Made by a program: the position numbers and the translations under genes. DNA of 38,422 nt, from the IMG/VR virus record IMGVR_UViG_3300032268_000817, positions 1-38,422 of that record, one strand, 5' to 3'. Source of the DNA: a virus. Below the pieces are notes generated by a model. The model was not told the origin of the DNA, searched no databases, and was given only the letters and a program-made list of their open reading frames with translations. Position 1 is the first letter of the stretch; each line of letters begins with the position of its first letter. Below are positions 15,577 through 23,601 of this stretch, one piece after another.

Positions 15577-15779
15577 TATTTACGTGAATCAAATTCTTTT
15601 AAAATTCTATTATAAGTTTCTTCAACTTTGTCTAAGTGGTATGTTGATGCAATTATATTTGCTTTAATTACATCAAACTCATCACTTAGTTTTTCCATCA
15701 TTTCAATCAATTTGGCGTTAGGTAAATTTTTTAATTCACCTAAAATCATGGTAATATTTTCTAACTCTTGTTTTTCCAT
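15576..15779 (-). CDS. Small helical protein in tail operon
   Basis: 67 residues, likely a coiled coil throughout (LENITMILGELKNLPNAKLIEMMEKLSDEF and more). No family recognised. It sits between the large tail protein (five bases upstream) and the hub gene and may be an assembly chaperone or small baseplate part. This is position-based only. Confidence 0.68.
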   Translation of the reverse strand: MEKQELENITMILGELKNLPNAKLIEMMEKLSDEFDVIKANIIASTYHLDKVEETYNRILKEFDSRK

Positions 15780-15783
15780 AATC

Positions 15784-17910
15784 TTATCTTGGAAGTGTTA
15801 CCCATCTTGGAACACTGCCGGTTTTGTCAGGAACAATAAATGTATCAGATACACCATTTTCGGCTTGTTCATCCTTATCACCTTTTTGCATTGCTAAAAA
15901 TGCCTGTAGGTTTATATTTGGTGACCCATCAGGTAATGTTCCTGTTGGTATACCTAATTCCTGCATATATTTTATACCATTAATGGTTGCTCTTTCAGGA
16001 GATTCTCCTGGTAAGAAATCAGATAGAATTGCTAAGATTACAGGTATTTTAGACCTTGGTCTTGGTAATCCGTTCAGAATGTTGATAATATTATTAATGT
16101 TATCTAATAGAGATTTACACTTTCGATAATCTTCTAATCCTTTGATAATTTCACCAGCAAGTTGAGTCGCAATACCAACTAATCTCAATATTTTCTTATA
16201 TCTTTTCTTTCGTTCTGAATTCGATATGTCTTCAATTATTGCACCTAACAAACCAAGTATGTCTTTCTTAAGTAATTCGAAAAGTGTTCTGATGAATATC
16301 GCACCAATTTTAGAAATAACTTCAATACTGAATTTTTTAAATTTTTTCAGAAAAGATGTTGCGTCTGTAATAATGTTATTAACTTGGCTATTAGTTGTAG
16401 TTGCAGATTGAATTTGTGTGTTTGCACTTCCAACTGCGGTATTATAATTATTTACGGCTGTTTTTTCTAACACGTTTGTCATTACCATAATAGGTAATAA
16501 AGTCTTAGGACTTAGGGCAGCACTTGCAACTGCTAAAGCAATATTTTGAATCAGATTATTTCCAATAGAACCCGCTGCGTTGAAATTACTATTTGTGTAT
16601 AATTTCCAGTTAGGGTTTTGGGTTACACTGTCAATGATGTTCTCAATAGATTTAACTTGTTGGTCTATTGTTAGACCACTTAACTTAGCACCTAAATCTA
16701 CAAGTTGTGCTGTTATGTTTGCAGAATTTATTGGAAGCTTTACGTTGTCACAATCTACAAGTTCAATAACACCGTTTTGAACATTTGATACTTGTAAATC
16801 GATATTTCTCAAATCAGCTTCTGTAAGTTCAAAGAAACTATCATCAATACCATCAAGTTCGGCTACTTTGGAAACACCGCTTACATCAATTTCTCTTCTT
16901 GAGTCGAAACACAATCCTAAAATTCTCTGAGCTATCAAATAGAATCTTGAACCTTGAGAAATTTCACCTGCACCTAATCCTGCTTGACTACTAACAAAAT
17001 TAAATAGAAACTGCATGATTTGGGTTCCTAAGTTTTGTGTGTCAAATAATTTTATGGTGGAAAAATAATCATTAAGAAACTCACCAACAGTGTTTCCTGT
17101 TGTTGATAGTTGATTTGGTATTTGACTACCAGTTCTATCAATTAAGGCAACTTTGAAAAAATCACCGAATACTCCAAACTCATTTGTTCTTTGGTATTGG
17201 ATATCCATTAGATATTGTCCGCTAGTTCCTTGATAAAATTTTTGATATGTTTGTTGAAATGATTGGTTGGGTTGTGATATCAATTCGTTCAACTGTTTGT
17301 TCATTGGAAAGTATTTTGGACCAGCGTATGGTTTGAAAACACCATCTGTAACTTCTGGTTTATCTTGTTCGTAGAAAATTGAACCAACTGGTCTATCAAC
17401 CTGTTGTTTTAACATACCACTTGCTAAACTAACCAAATCCAAGTTTTGAACTGGTATTGTAATTGTGCTACCTGATGGTAGTAAATCTAATGGTGTTACT
17501 TGAAAAGTGGATGCGGGGACTCCTTGATATTTTTGTTCTGAGGTGCAACCTAAGCTCTTGAGAGCAGCTTCTTGTATAATTGATTTAATCTCAGGTTCCG
17601 ATTTTATTGCGGTCTGTAAAATTAAATCTCTAACGAAATTTTGTGTATTACCACTACCACTTGTCAATCCTATCAAGTCCAACATATTTCCCATTGATGT
17701 TGGAACTTTTCTCTGAAATCTTTTTTGTTGTTTGGATATTTTATCTAGTTGTTCAGATACTTTTTGAGAGGCTGGTTGTTTTGAATTTGCAGCTTGTCTT
17801 CTAAGTTTTTTTTGAGATTTCGAAGTTTCTGCATAAGTGTTTATTGCAGACAAATTACTGTTTGCCTGTTTCGCAGCACTTGATACATCAACAGATTGAC
17901 TTTGTTGCAT
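15784..17910 (-). CDS. Large putative tail/baseplate protein
   Basis: 708 residues, family not recognised. The N-terminal 70 residues are Gln/Lys/Ser-rich and probably coiled. The middle (about 130-330) looks globular. The C-terminal part has two long hydrophobic stretches, about 450-483 (NIALAVASAALSPKTLLPIMV) and about 537-560 (FIRTLFELLKKDILGLLGAII), unusual for a soluble baseplate part and perhaps membrane-interacting. The last residues DKTGSVPRWVTLPR look like an exposed tail. It lies in the late operon next to the hub gene, one base after the stop of the preceding gene. Candidates are a baseplate component or a protein that acts on the host membrane during injection. Confidence 0.75.
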   Translation of the reverse strand: MQQSQSVDVSSAAKQANSNLSAINTYAETSKSQKKLRRQAANSKQPASQKVSEQLDKISKQQKRFQRKVPTSMGNMLDLIGLTSGSGNTQNFVRDLILQTAIKSEPEIKSIIQEAALKSLGCTSEQKYQGVPASTFQVTPLDLLPSGSTITIPVQNLDLVSLASGMLKQQVDRPVGSIFYEQDKPEVTDGVFKPYAGPKYFPMNKQLNELISQPNQSFQQTYQKFYQGTSGQYLMDIQYQRTNEFGVFGDFFKVALIDRTGSQIPNQLSTTGNTVGEFLNDYFSTIKLFDTQNLGTQIMQFLFNFVSSQAGLGAGEISQGSRFYLIAQRILGLCFDSRREIDVSGVSKVAELDGIDDSFFELTEADLRNIDLQVSNVQNGVIELVDCDNVKLPINSANITAQLVDLGAKLSGLTIDQQVKSIENIIDSVTQNPNWKLYTNSNFNAAGSIGNNLIQNIALAVASAALSPKTLLPIMVMTNVLEKTAVNNYNTAVGSANTQIQSATTTNSQVNNIITDATSFLKKFKKFSIEVISKIGAIFIRTLFELLKKDILGLLGAIIEDISNSERKKRYKKILRLVGIATQLAGEIIKGLEDYRKCKSLLDNINNIINILNGLPRPRSKIPVILAILSDFLPGESPERATINGIKYMQELGIPTGTLPDGSPNINLQAFLAMQKGDKDEQAENGVSDTFIVPDKTGSVPRWVTLPR

Positions 17911-17911
17911 A

Positions 17912-18277
17912 TTATCTCAATTTATAGGTCTCTTCATCCGAAGAAACATCTTTCTCAATCAAGTTTTGTATTAAATCATCATCCAAATCAGAAAGTGTAA
18001 ATGATTCTGTATTTGCATTAGATTTCTCCCAAATACTTGATTGTAATTTGGAAAGACTGATTTTCTTTTCAACACACTCGTTTACGATTTTTTGTTGTTT
18101 TTCAATCACTGGTCCAATTGTTGTCATGTCTTCTGCGTCCTTTAACATGGCCAACATTTTATTTTGTATTCTAATAGCAGTATTTCTCTGCTCTACTAAC
18201 TCATTATAAATCTCTTGCATTAAAGCAAGAATCGATTCTTTACTGAAATTTATTTCTTTTCTCTGTGGTCTAGGCAT
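17912..18277 (-). CDS. Hypothetical coiled-coil protein
   Basis: 121 residues. A long helix (about 12-85) rich in Glu, Lys, Leu and Ile, then an acidic end (DLDDDLIQNLIEKDVSSDEE). No family recognised. First gene of the tail operon. A TATTTATA motif lies only 3 nt before its ATG, so if that is the promoter -7/-10 box, the transcript would start at or next to the AUG. An alternative start at Met20 would give a short leader. Confidence 0.7.
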   Translation of the reverse strand: MPRPQRKEINFSKESILALMQEIYNELVEQRNTAIRIQNKMLAMLKDAEDMTTIGPVIEKQQKIVNECVEKKISLSKLQSSIWEKSNANTESFTLSDLDDDLIQNLIEKDVSSDEETYKLR

Positions 18278-18280
18278 ATC

Positions 18281-18288
18281 TATAAATA
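18281..18288 (-). promoter_or_regulatory. Late-type motif TATTTATA between sigma and tail operon
   Basis: Exact octamer on the minus strand in the 16-base gap between the gp55-like gene and the ATG at 18277. It is 3 nt from that ATG and five bases past the sigma stop codon. Confidence 0.55.
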
Positions 18289-18293
18289 GTTTT

Positions 18294-19043
18294 TTATTGA
18301 TTTTTCATCCTAGTCTGAATTCCGATGTATAGTTTTTTGAATTTTTTGATAGACCCACGAATTTCTTTTGTGCTAAGATTGGTCATCTCTCTTAAGGATA
18401 ATAGAATTATGTTTTTGTTGAATTTGTTATTTTCGTTACCACTAAAAATAGTTTCATAGTTGTCAAACAAATCAACTAAGGCAAATCCTAATTTTTTTTC
18501 GTTTTCATTCAAATTTTCACCATCAATAAATTCTTTCAATTCGGAAACATATTCAGTTAGAATTAGATTAGTGTCAACAACATCATCATCAATTCTGTAA
18601 ATCATGTCAGGTCTTTCTTGAATCGATGTTGATATGTCTTCGTATGATACTTTTCTGTTTGTTTCTTTTTGGTCTTTGATGATTTGACCCATCAAATAGT
18701 TTTTACATATTGTTCCAAAATAGGAATATGCCTTTTTGTTTTTTGAAGGTTTGAATTTCTCTACCTTCGTCATTAAAAATGAGTGAGTATCGCAATGAAT
18801 CTCTTCAAAGTTCATGTCCTTACGATATAGTTTATATCGTCTTATGATTGATGAAATCATCTTGTCCAAAGGGGCTCTAAGGAATTCGTTATAAATTTTG
18901 TTCCGTTCCATAGAGTCCTCTGTTATCAAAAATTTTCTGACAGCGTTTTCTTCTCTGACATCAAAATAATTTTCTTTTACAGCCTTTCTACCCCTTTTTT
19001 TTGATGAAACATCTTCTGTTGTTGCAGTAAGAGTTTCTGACAT
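18294..19043 (-). CDS. Late-transcription sigma factor (T4 gp55-like)
   Basis: 249 residues. It should direct host RNA polymerase to late promoters. Residues 50-135 show sigma region-2 character: IYNEFLRAPLDKMISSIIRRYK, then DMNFEEIHCDTHSFLMTKVEKF, then KKAYSYFGTICKNYLMGQIIKDQKE, the same order as in gp55 (helices, a 'Y-FDE.KYKNPHAYITQACFNAF'-like segment, RIKKERKE). The N-terminus is Lys-rich and disordered; the C-terminus is an additional helical part longer than in T4 gp55 (185 aa). Start overlaps the stop of the GT2 gene by one base. It is the last gene of the middle operon, and a candidate late promoter follows at once. It could instead be a host-type ECF-like sigma, but the context favours gp55. 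Confidence 0.8.
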   Translation of the reverse strand: MSETLTATTEDVSSKKRGRKAVKENYFDVREENAVRKFLITEDSMERNKIYNEFLRAPLDKMISSIIRRYKLYRKDMNFEEIHCDTHSFLMTKVEKFKPSKNKKAYSYFGTICKNYLMGQIIKDQKETNRKVSYEDISTSIQERPDMIYRIDDDVVDTNLILTEYVSELKEFIDGENLNENEKKLGFALVDLFDNYETIFSGNENNKFNKNIILLSLREMTNLSTKEIRGSIKKFKKLYIGIQTRMKNQ

Positions 19044-19849
19044 TAGTCATTTTCTGGTTGATATTTTATGACTCTGTCGTCAGTGAAAAAGTATTCTCTC
19101 TTAGCAGACGCAATCCAAAATTTTACTTCATCTTCTAAAATTTTATCATCACCATATCTATATCCCCAGAATATTGAACCTTCTCTTAAGTTTGAGTGTC
19201 TATATCCTAAACGAGGAATTGTCATAATTGAAACTGAGTTATACGTTAATCTTAAAAGAAGTTCGTAAACAAAAGTTAATTTTATTGAAGGTTTGAATCC
19301 TCCAAAATCTTGTAAAACTTCTTTCTTAATAACAGAACCTGCTGTTTGGAAATTTTGATATTCTTGTAATGTATCGTTTGTTAGGTATCCAATTTCTTGT
19401 GAAAAGTTTGCTGCGAACGTAGCTTCATTTGTAAAACCTGCGAAAGCTTCTTTCTCGTCAGTGTCAACTACGATAGGTAAAAATATTTGAACTTCAGGAT
19501 ATGCTTCCATGTATTTCTTAACATTTTTAAACCAAATTAACGAATACTCATCGTCAAATTCGAATAAAGAAATCCATTTACCTTTAGCGTTTTCGACACC
19601 AAAGTTAACTTGAGCACAATAGTTTGGTTCTTTATCCCAAAGTAATTTTGTTACATTTATATTTCCGAAATCATATTCATTCAATAAAGTTACTAATGTT
19701 TCTTCTTGAGTATGAACGATAACAAGTTCTTCGAATTCGACTTGTTGTGTTTGAAGTGACTTAATAGCCTTTTCAAAATATTCATTAAAATCTTTTGCTA
19801 ATGCTGACTTGATTGGTAATATTACCGAAAGTGATAGTTTGTTATCCAT
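19043..19849 (-). CDS. Glycosyltransferase family 2-like
   Basis: 268 residues. The N-terminus LSLSVILPIKSA and helix-strand alternation are those of a GT-A fold. Acidic metal/nucleotide-binding motif FEFDDEY is at 96-102 in place of the usual DxD. C-terminal half has FQTAGSVIKKEVLQDFGGF, a usual GT2 acceptor-side segment. It would transfer a sugar from a nucleotide sugar to an unknown acceptor. One-base gap to the upstream GT-B gene and one-base overlap with the sigma gene place it in the middle operon. Confidence 0.85.
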   Translation of the reverse strand: MDNKLSLSVILPIKSALAKDFNEYFEKAIKSLQTQQVEFEELVIVHTQEETLVTLLNEYDFGNINVTKLLWDKEPNYCAQVNFGVENAKGKWISLFEFDDEYSLIWFKNVKKYMEAYPEVQIFLPIVVDTDEKEAFAGFTNEATFAANFSQEIGYLTNDTLQEYQNFQTAGSVIKKEVLQDFGGFKPSIKLTFVYELLLRLTYNSVSIMTIPRLGYRHSNLREGSIFWGYRYGDDKILEDEVKFWIASAKREYFFTDDRVIKYQPEND

Positions 19850-19850
19850 A

Positions 19851-20903
19851 TTATAATTCAGTTTTTGTGATTTGTTCTTCGAATGAATCTGCTCTTGTTG
19901 TTAAAAATGTTTCAAACAAATTAACGACACTAGTTTCAAATTCTTGTTTATTTTGGTATTTTACCGCAGTTTCTTTCATGTGGTCATACAATTCAGGTTT
20001 GATACCGTCTTCTAACCAATTTTGAATAAAATCAGCGATGAAGTCTGACATAAGTGTTACATCAGTAACCCATATCCCGTTATCTTCTGTCATCCACTCA
20101 GGATGTAAGTCAGGGATTTTACCGATTGTTGGGACGCCACAAGCCATCGATTCTAATGGGAATGTTCCGAATCCACTTTTATCGTCAATCCAAATACTTA
20201 AGAAACATTCTTTCAAAGACTTTGCAAAATCTTTTTCAGATAAACCTCTTAAATCTCTGAATGTAAACCATCTGTATTGTGGAAACTTCAAATAGAATGT
20301 TTTGATTAAATTAACCGCATCGCTTTGTTCTTTTGTGTGAACGGCAATTATTGGCATTGGAGGTGTAAGTTTTGGTGAAAAGCTCTCTCCGATGTATGGT
20401 TTAACAATATCAAAGGTCGATTGTCTCATTACTCTTTCGATATAATCTTTTTGAAGATTTGAAGTTGTAATACATTTGTAGAATCCGAACTGAGCCCATC
20501 CTTGACCTGGTTGTAACGTTTCTAACATGTTGGAATATTGTTGTGTTAAAACAATTTTTGCACAAGGTAGTTTTGAAACTTGTTCCATAATGAATCCAAA
20601 AATTTCAGGAATGATTAAAAAATCTTCAGGAGATATTTCTAAGTTTTGACCTTCGATTGCTTTGTGAGGTAATGTCATATATTCTTCACCTAACCATGAG
20701 GCGACACCTACATAGTCATTCTTTTCGTGAAGCATAATTGGATTAAATCCGTCTTTTCTAAGAGCATTTGCCATTTGATAAATTAATCTAATAGATGCCT
20801 TAGCATTACCTTTTGTATCTTGAACAAAAAAGTAAATTCTTGCTTTTTTCTCTCTTAAATTTTGAATTGAGAGTTGAACTTTTTCTGTTGCTAAATTTCC
20901 CAT
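19851..20903 (-). CDS. Glycosyltransferase, GT-B fold (GT4-like)
   Basis: 350 residues. The C-terminal nucleotide-sugar-binding segment SGFGTFPLESMACGVPTIG (243-261) with Glu251 is typical of GT4-type enzymes. The N-terminal domain starts ARIYFFVQDTKGNAKASIRLIYQMANAL, the usual acceptor-side Rossmann half. No membrane segment, so it is cytosolic. One base separates its stop from the start of the 93-aa gene upstream and one base from the GT2 gene downstream. Confidence 0.86.
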   Translation of the reverse strand: MGNLATEKVQLSIQNLREKKARIYFFVQDTKGNAKASIRLIYQMANALRKDGFNPIMLHEKNDYVGVASWLGEEYMTLPHKAIEGQNLEISPEDFLIIPEIFGFIMEQVSKLPCAKIVLTQQYSNMLETLQPGQGWAQFGFYKCITTSNLQKDYIERVMRQSTFDIVKPYIGESFSPKLTPPMPIIAVHTKEQSDAVNLIKTFYLKFPQYRWFTFRDLRGLSEKDFAKSLKECFLSIWIDDKSGFGTFPLESMACGVPTIGKIPDLHPEWMTEDNGIWVTDVTLMSDFIADFIQNWLEDGIKPELYDHMKETAVKYQNKQEFETSVVNLFETFLTTRADSFEEQITKTEL

Positions 20904-20904
20904 A

Positions 20905-21186
20905 TTAATAGTGATTGATAAGTTTTTTATTTAATAATGAATTGAATGCCAGTTTGAATGGAATCGTAGTTTGTGCTGATGATTTGATACCTAATTTATC
21001 GTCAATATCATCATTTTCGGAGAGAACTACCTCAAGTAACATTTTTACAAGTTCGAACTTAATTACGTTAATTCTCATTTCTGTTGCACCTGTCATTGGT
21101 TCTGAAGAAGGACTATCTGACATATCGAGATACCTTTCAACTTCATCCAAGTCGACAAAGTAATTTTCATTTAAAAATTTAATCAT
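20905..21186 (-). CDS. Hypothetical small protein
   Basis: 93 residues, not recognised. Acidic N-terminal half (NYFVDLDEVERYLDMSDSPSSEP) and a helical C-terminal half (KFELVKMLLEVVLSENDD, then FKLAFNSLLNKKLINHY). Overlaps the upstream HAD-like gene by four bases, so it is translationally coupled within the middle operon. Confidence 0.68.
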   Translation of the reverse strand: MIKFLNENYFVDLDEVERYLDMSDSPSSEPMTGATEMRINVIKFELVKMLLEVVLSENDDIDDKLGIKSSAQTTIPFKLAFNSLLNKKLINHY

Positions 21187-21773
21187 TTTATTTCTTTAAT
21201 TTTTTCTTCAAGTTCTTTCAATTTTGAGATTGAATACTTTGTTTTAATGTCTGAGTTGTATGTTGTGTCGTATTTAACCACAACTTTTCCTTCAGGATGG
21301 TTTAATAATAATTGTGGATTTGCTGTAAGTAAAATGTCTACGGAATCCCAAAGAGAATTAATTGTGGATTCACTGTAAAATTTTACAGTTTCAACCAAAC
21401 ACCCAAATTTAGATATGAAAAATAAAGATGCTGGTTTAGATTTACCCATTTCATCTGAAACAACAAGAATGTCGTGTTCGTCACGCATGTTTAAATAAAA
21501 ATCGTTGAAATCCATCATTGATGAAGTTTCAACAGAACCAGCGTGTCCAAAAATTTCCATCGTATGTTCTTTGTATAGGAAATTATATACATCATCTTCA
21601 TCTTTAAATGCGAGATGTTCTGAAATATTCAAGGTAGTCAAATCGGAAATAACTTTGTATTCAAATTCAGTTTCTTCTTTAAACGGATTTTCTATATACC
21701 ACTTTTCATATTCCTGTTGTATTTTTCTTAATGTGTCTCTTAAAACGCCATTAAGTTCAATTCCTATTTTCAT
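21183..21773 (-). CDS. HAD-like protein with altered catalytic motif
   Basis: 196 residues. The start MKIGIELNGVLRDT has the spacing of HAD motif I (hhhDxDGxhxD, as in MKIGIDIDGVLAD of 5'-nucleotidase-like proteins). Here the nucleophile Asp is Glu and the second Asp is Asn. The remainder fits a small HAD: HDILVVSDEMGKSKPASLFFISKFG (motif II/III-like) and SVDILLTANPQLL. As the phosphoryl-accepting Asp is missing, phosphatase activity is doubtful; it may bind a ligand or protein instead. Overlaps the PhoH gene and the following gene by four bases each. Confidence 0.75.
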   Translation of the reverse strand: MKIGIELNGVLRDTLRKIQQEYEKWYIENPFKEETEFEYKVISDLTTLNISEHLAFKDEDDVYNFLYKEHTMEIFGHAGSVETSSMMDFNDFYLNMRDEHDILVVSDEMGKSKPASLFFISKFGCLVETVKFYSESTINSLWDSVDILLTANPQLLLNHPEGKVVVKYDTTYNSDIKTKYSISKLKELEEKIKEIK

Positions 21774-22504
21774 TCTTCGTATCTTTTTAAAATTCCAGTA
21801 ATCAAAGGATTTCTTACAATATCTTGTCCACCAAATTCAAAAGTTCCGATATCATTCATATCCTGAAACTTTTGCAATGCATCCCAAAGACCCGTATGTG
21901 TTTTATCTTTGTGTCTATCAAATTGTTCTAAGTCTCCTGAAATAAAGAATTTAGAGTTGAATCCAATTCTTGTTAAAAGAAGTTTCATTTGACTTGGAGT
22001 AGAATTTTGTGCTTCTTCAAAGATTAAAATTGAATTGTCAATATTCATACCTCTCATGTAAGCTAATGCAAAAACTTCAATAGCTTCGATGTCTTTTAAT
22101 TTTTCTCTTACATCTTTACCAATAATTTTATTCAAAAGATAATAAGATGGGAAAATATAAGGGTCTAATTTTTCTTCTACATTACCAGGGAGACTTCCTA
22201 ATTTTTCTTCTGCCTCAACTGCTGGTCTTACGATTATTATTTTCTCATAAGGAGTTTCTGGGTCTACCAATAAGTCTACAGCACATTTCATTGCTATATA
22301 ACTTTTACCGACACCTGCAGGACCTGAACATATTGTTATTTGATTGTTTGTGAGAATGTCATAATAATGTTTCTGACTCTCTGATAAAAATTTTTGTTTA
22401 GTTTTCTTTTTTACGATTGAACAAATTAAATCTTTTTTACTTTTAAAATTTCCCTCACTTACTGTGGGAGTTGGTTGTGGACTTCTTCTCGTCAATTTAC
22501 TCAT
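21770..22504 (-). CDS. phoH: PhoH-like ATPase
   Basis: 244 residues. Walker A GPAGVGKS (61-68), the IIIVRPAVEAEEKLGSLPG block (89-107), Walker B ILIFEEAQN (159-167) and the SGDLEQFD sensor region (189-196) are all present and intact. PhoH-like proteins are common in large phages; they are P-loop ATPases thought to act on RNA, but their role in infection is unsettled. Length is typical of phage PhoH without the PIN domain. It lies five bases downstream of the epimerase gene and overlaps the HAD-like gene. Confidence 0.95.
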   Translation of the reverse strand: MSKLTRRSPQPTPTVSEGNFKSKKDLICSIVKKKTKQKFLSESQKHYYDILTNNQITICSGPAGVGKSYIAMKCAVDLLVDPETPYEKIIIVRPAVEAEEKLGSLPGNVEEKLDPYIFPSYYLLNKIIGKDVREKLKDIEAIEVFALAYMRGMNIDNSILIFEEAQNSTPSQMKLLLTRIGFNSKFFISGDLEQFDRHKDKTHTGLWDALQKFQDMNDIGTFEFGGQDIVRNPLITGILKRYEE

Positions 22505-22509
22505 TTTTT

Positions 22510-23601
22510 CTATTTTATTTTTATCCGACTTAAATCACCTGATTTTCTCTTGAATATAGTATCTCCATCGGGGCTTTCATAAATCCATATTGTATTTTTG
22601 TCAACGTTGTCAACTTCAGACTTAATCCAATTATAAGTTAACTTCATACCCGTGTCCAATGGAAAGGATACATTGCTACCTATTTTTTCTTGATATAGTT
22701 TATTATCTGAATTCCTACCGTTAACCCCTAAGGGACATTTGAAACCATATTTTTGTATGAAATCATCACCCTGTAAATTTTTGATAGTTAGTTTCTTACC
22801 TGAAAGAGTAATTGCAATTTCTGCAAGTTTGTTTATAGTAACCATTTCTTCACTACCAATATTAACTGGTCCTGAGAAATTACTATCCATAAGTTCTAAG
22901 ATTGCTCTTACACACTCATCAACATATAAGAATGAACGAGTTTGATTACCATCACCCCAAACTTCAATCTCATCTCCATCTTTAGATTCAGCAACTTTTC
23001 TACACATTGCTGCAGGAGCCTTTTCTCTCCCACCAGTCCACGTTCCTTGTGGTCCATAAATGTTATGGAATCTGGCGATTTTGACATTTAACCCATAATT
23101 TTTTTGGAATGCCAAGTATAATCTTTCAGAGAATAGTTTTTCCCATCCATATTCTGAATCTGGGTTCGCGGGGTATGCTGAACTTTCTTCACAATTAGGG
23201 TTTAATGAGTCTAACTGATTGTGTTCAGGATACATACATGCTGATGAAGAATAGAATATTTTCTTAACTTTTTTGATGACACATTCTTTTGCAACATTGA
23301 GATTAATCGTTGCTGAGTTGTGCATTACGTCTGCGTCGTGTTGACCTGTGAATATATACATTGCTCCACCCATGTCAGCGGCTAGTTGGTATACTTCGTC
23401 AACATCTTCTTCAATAACTAATTTAACAACATTGGGGTCAGTTAAATCACCAACAATAAATTCGTCACAGATTTCATCTTGGAAGAAATATTCGTGTTTT
23501 TTTAAATCACAAATTCTAACGTGATTTCCCCGTTCTTTTAGTTTTTTTGCGAGATGACCTCCGATGAAACCACCACCACCTAATACAACTATTTTTTTCA
23601 T
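22510..23601 (-). CDS. GDP-mannose 3,5-epimerase-like SDR enzyme
   Basis: 363 residues of the extended short-chain dehydrogenase fold. NAD-binding GGGGFIGGHLAKKL (8-21). Residues known from plant GDP-mannose 3,5-epimerase are conserved: Cys122 in SSACMYPE, Tyr151/Lys155 in YGWEK, Lys194 in GGREKAPAA, Arg297 in GRNSDN; LAADMGG (73-79) and RFHNIYGPQGTW are also shared. The expected reaction is GDP-D-mannose to GDP-L-galactose or GDP-L-gulose, a donor for the neighbouring glycosyltransferases. It has a short insertion (about 279-294) and an extra C-terminal 35 residues (EVDNVDKNTIWIYESPDGD and onward) not typical of the family. A related sugar epimerase specificity cannot be excluded. Confidence 0.88.
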   Translation of the reverse strand: MKKIVVLGGGGFIGGHLAKKLKERGNHVRICDLKKHEYFFQDEICDEFIVGDLTDPNVVKLVIEEDVDEVYQLAADMGGAMYIFTGQHDADVMHNSATINLNVAKECVIKKVKKIFYSSSACMYPEHNQLDSLNPNCEESSAYPANPDSEYGWEKLFSERLYLAFQKNYGLNVKIARFHNIYGPQGTWTGGREKAPAAMCRKVAESKDGDEIEVWGDGNQTRSFLYVDECVRAILELMDSNFSGPVNIGSEEMVTINKLAEIAITLSGKKLTIKNLQGDDFIQKYGFKCPLGVNGRNSDNKLYQEKIGSNVSFPLDTGMKLTYNWIKSEVDNVDKNTIWIYESPDGDTIFKRKSGDLSRIKIK

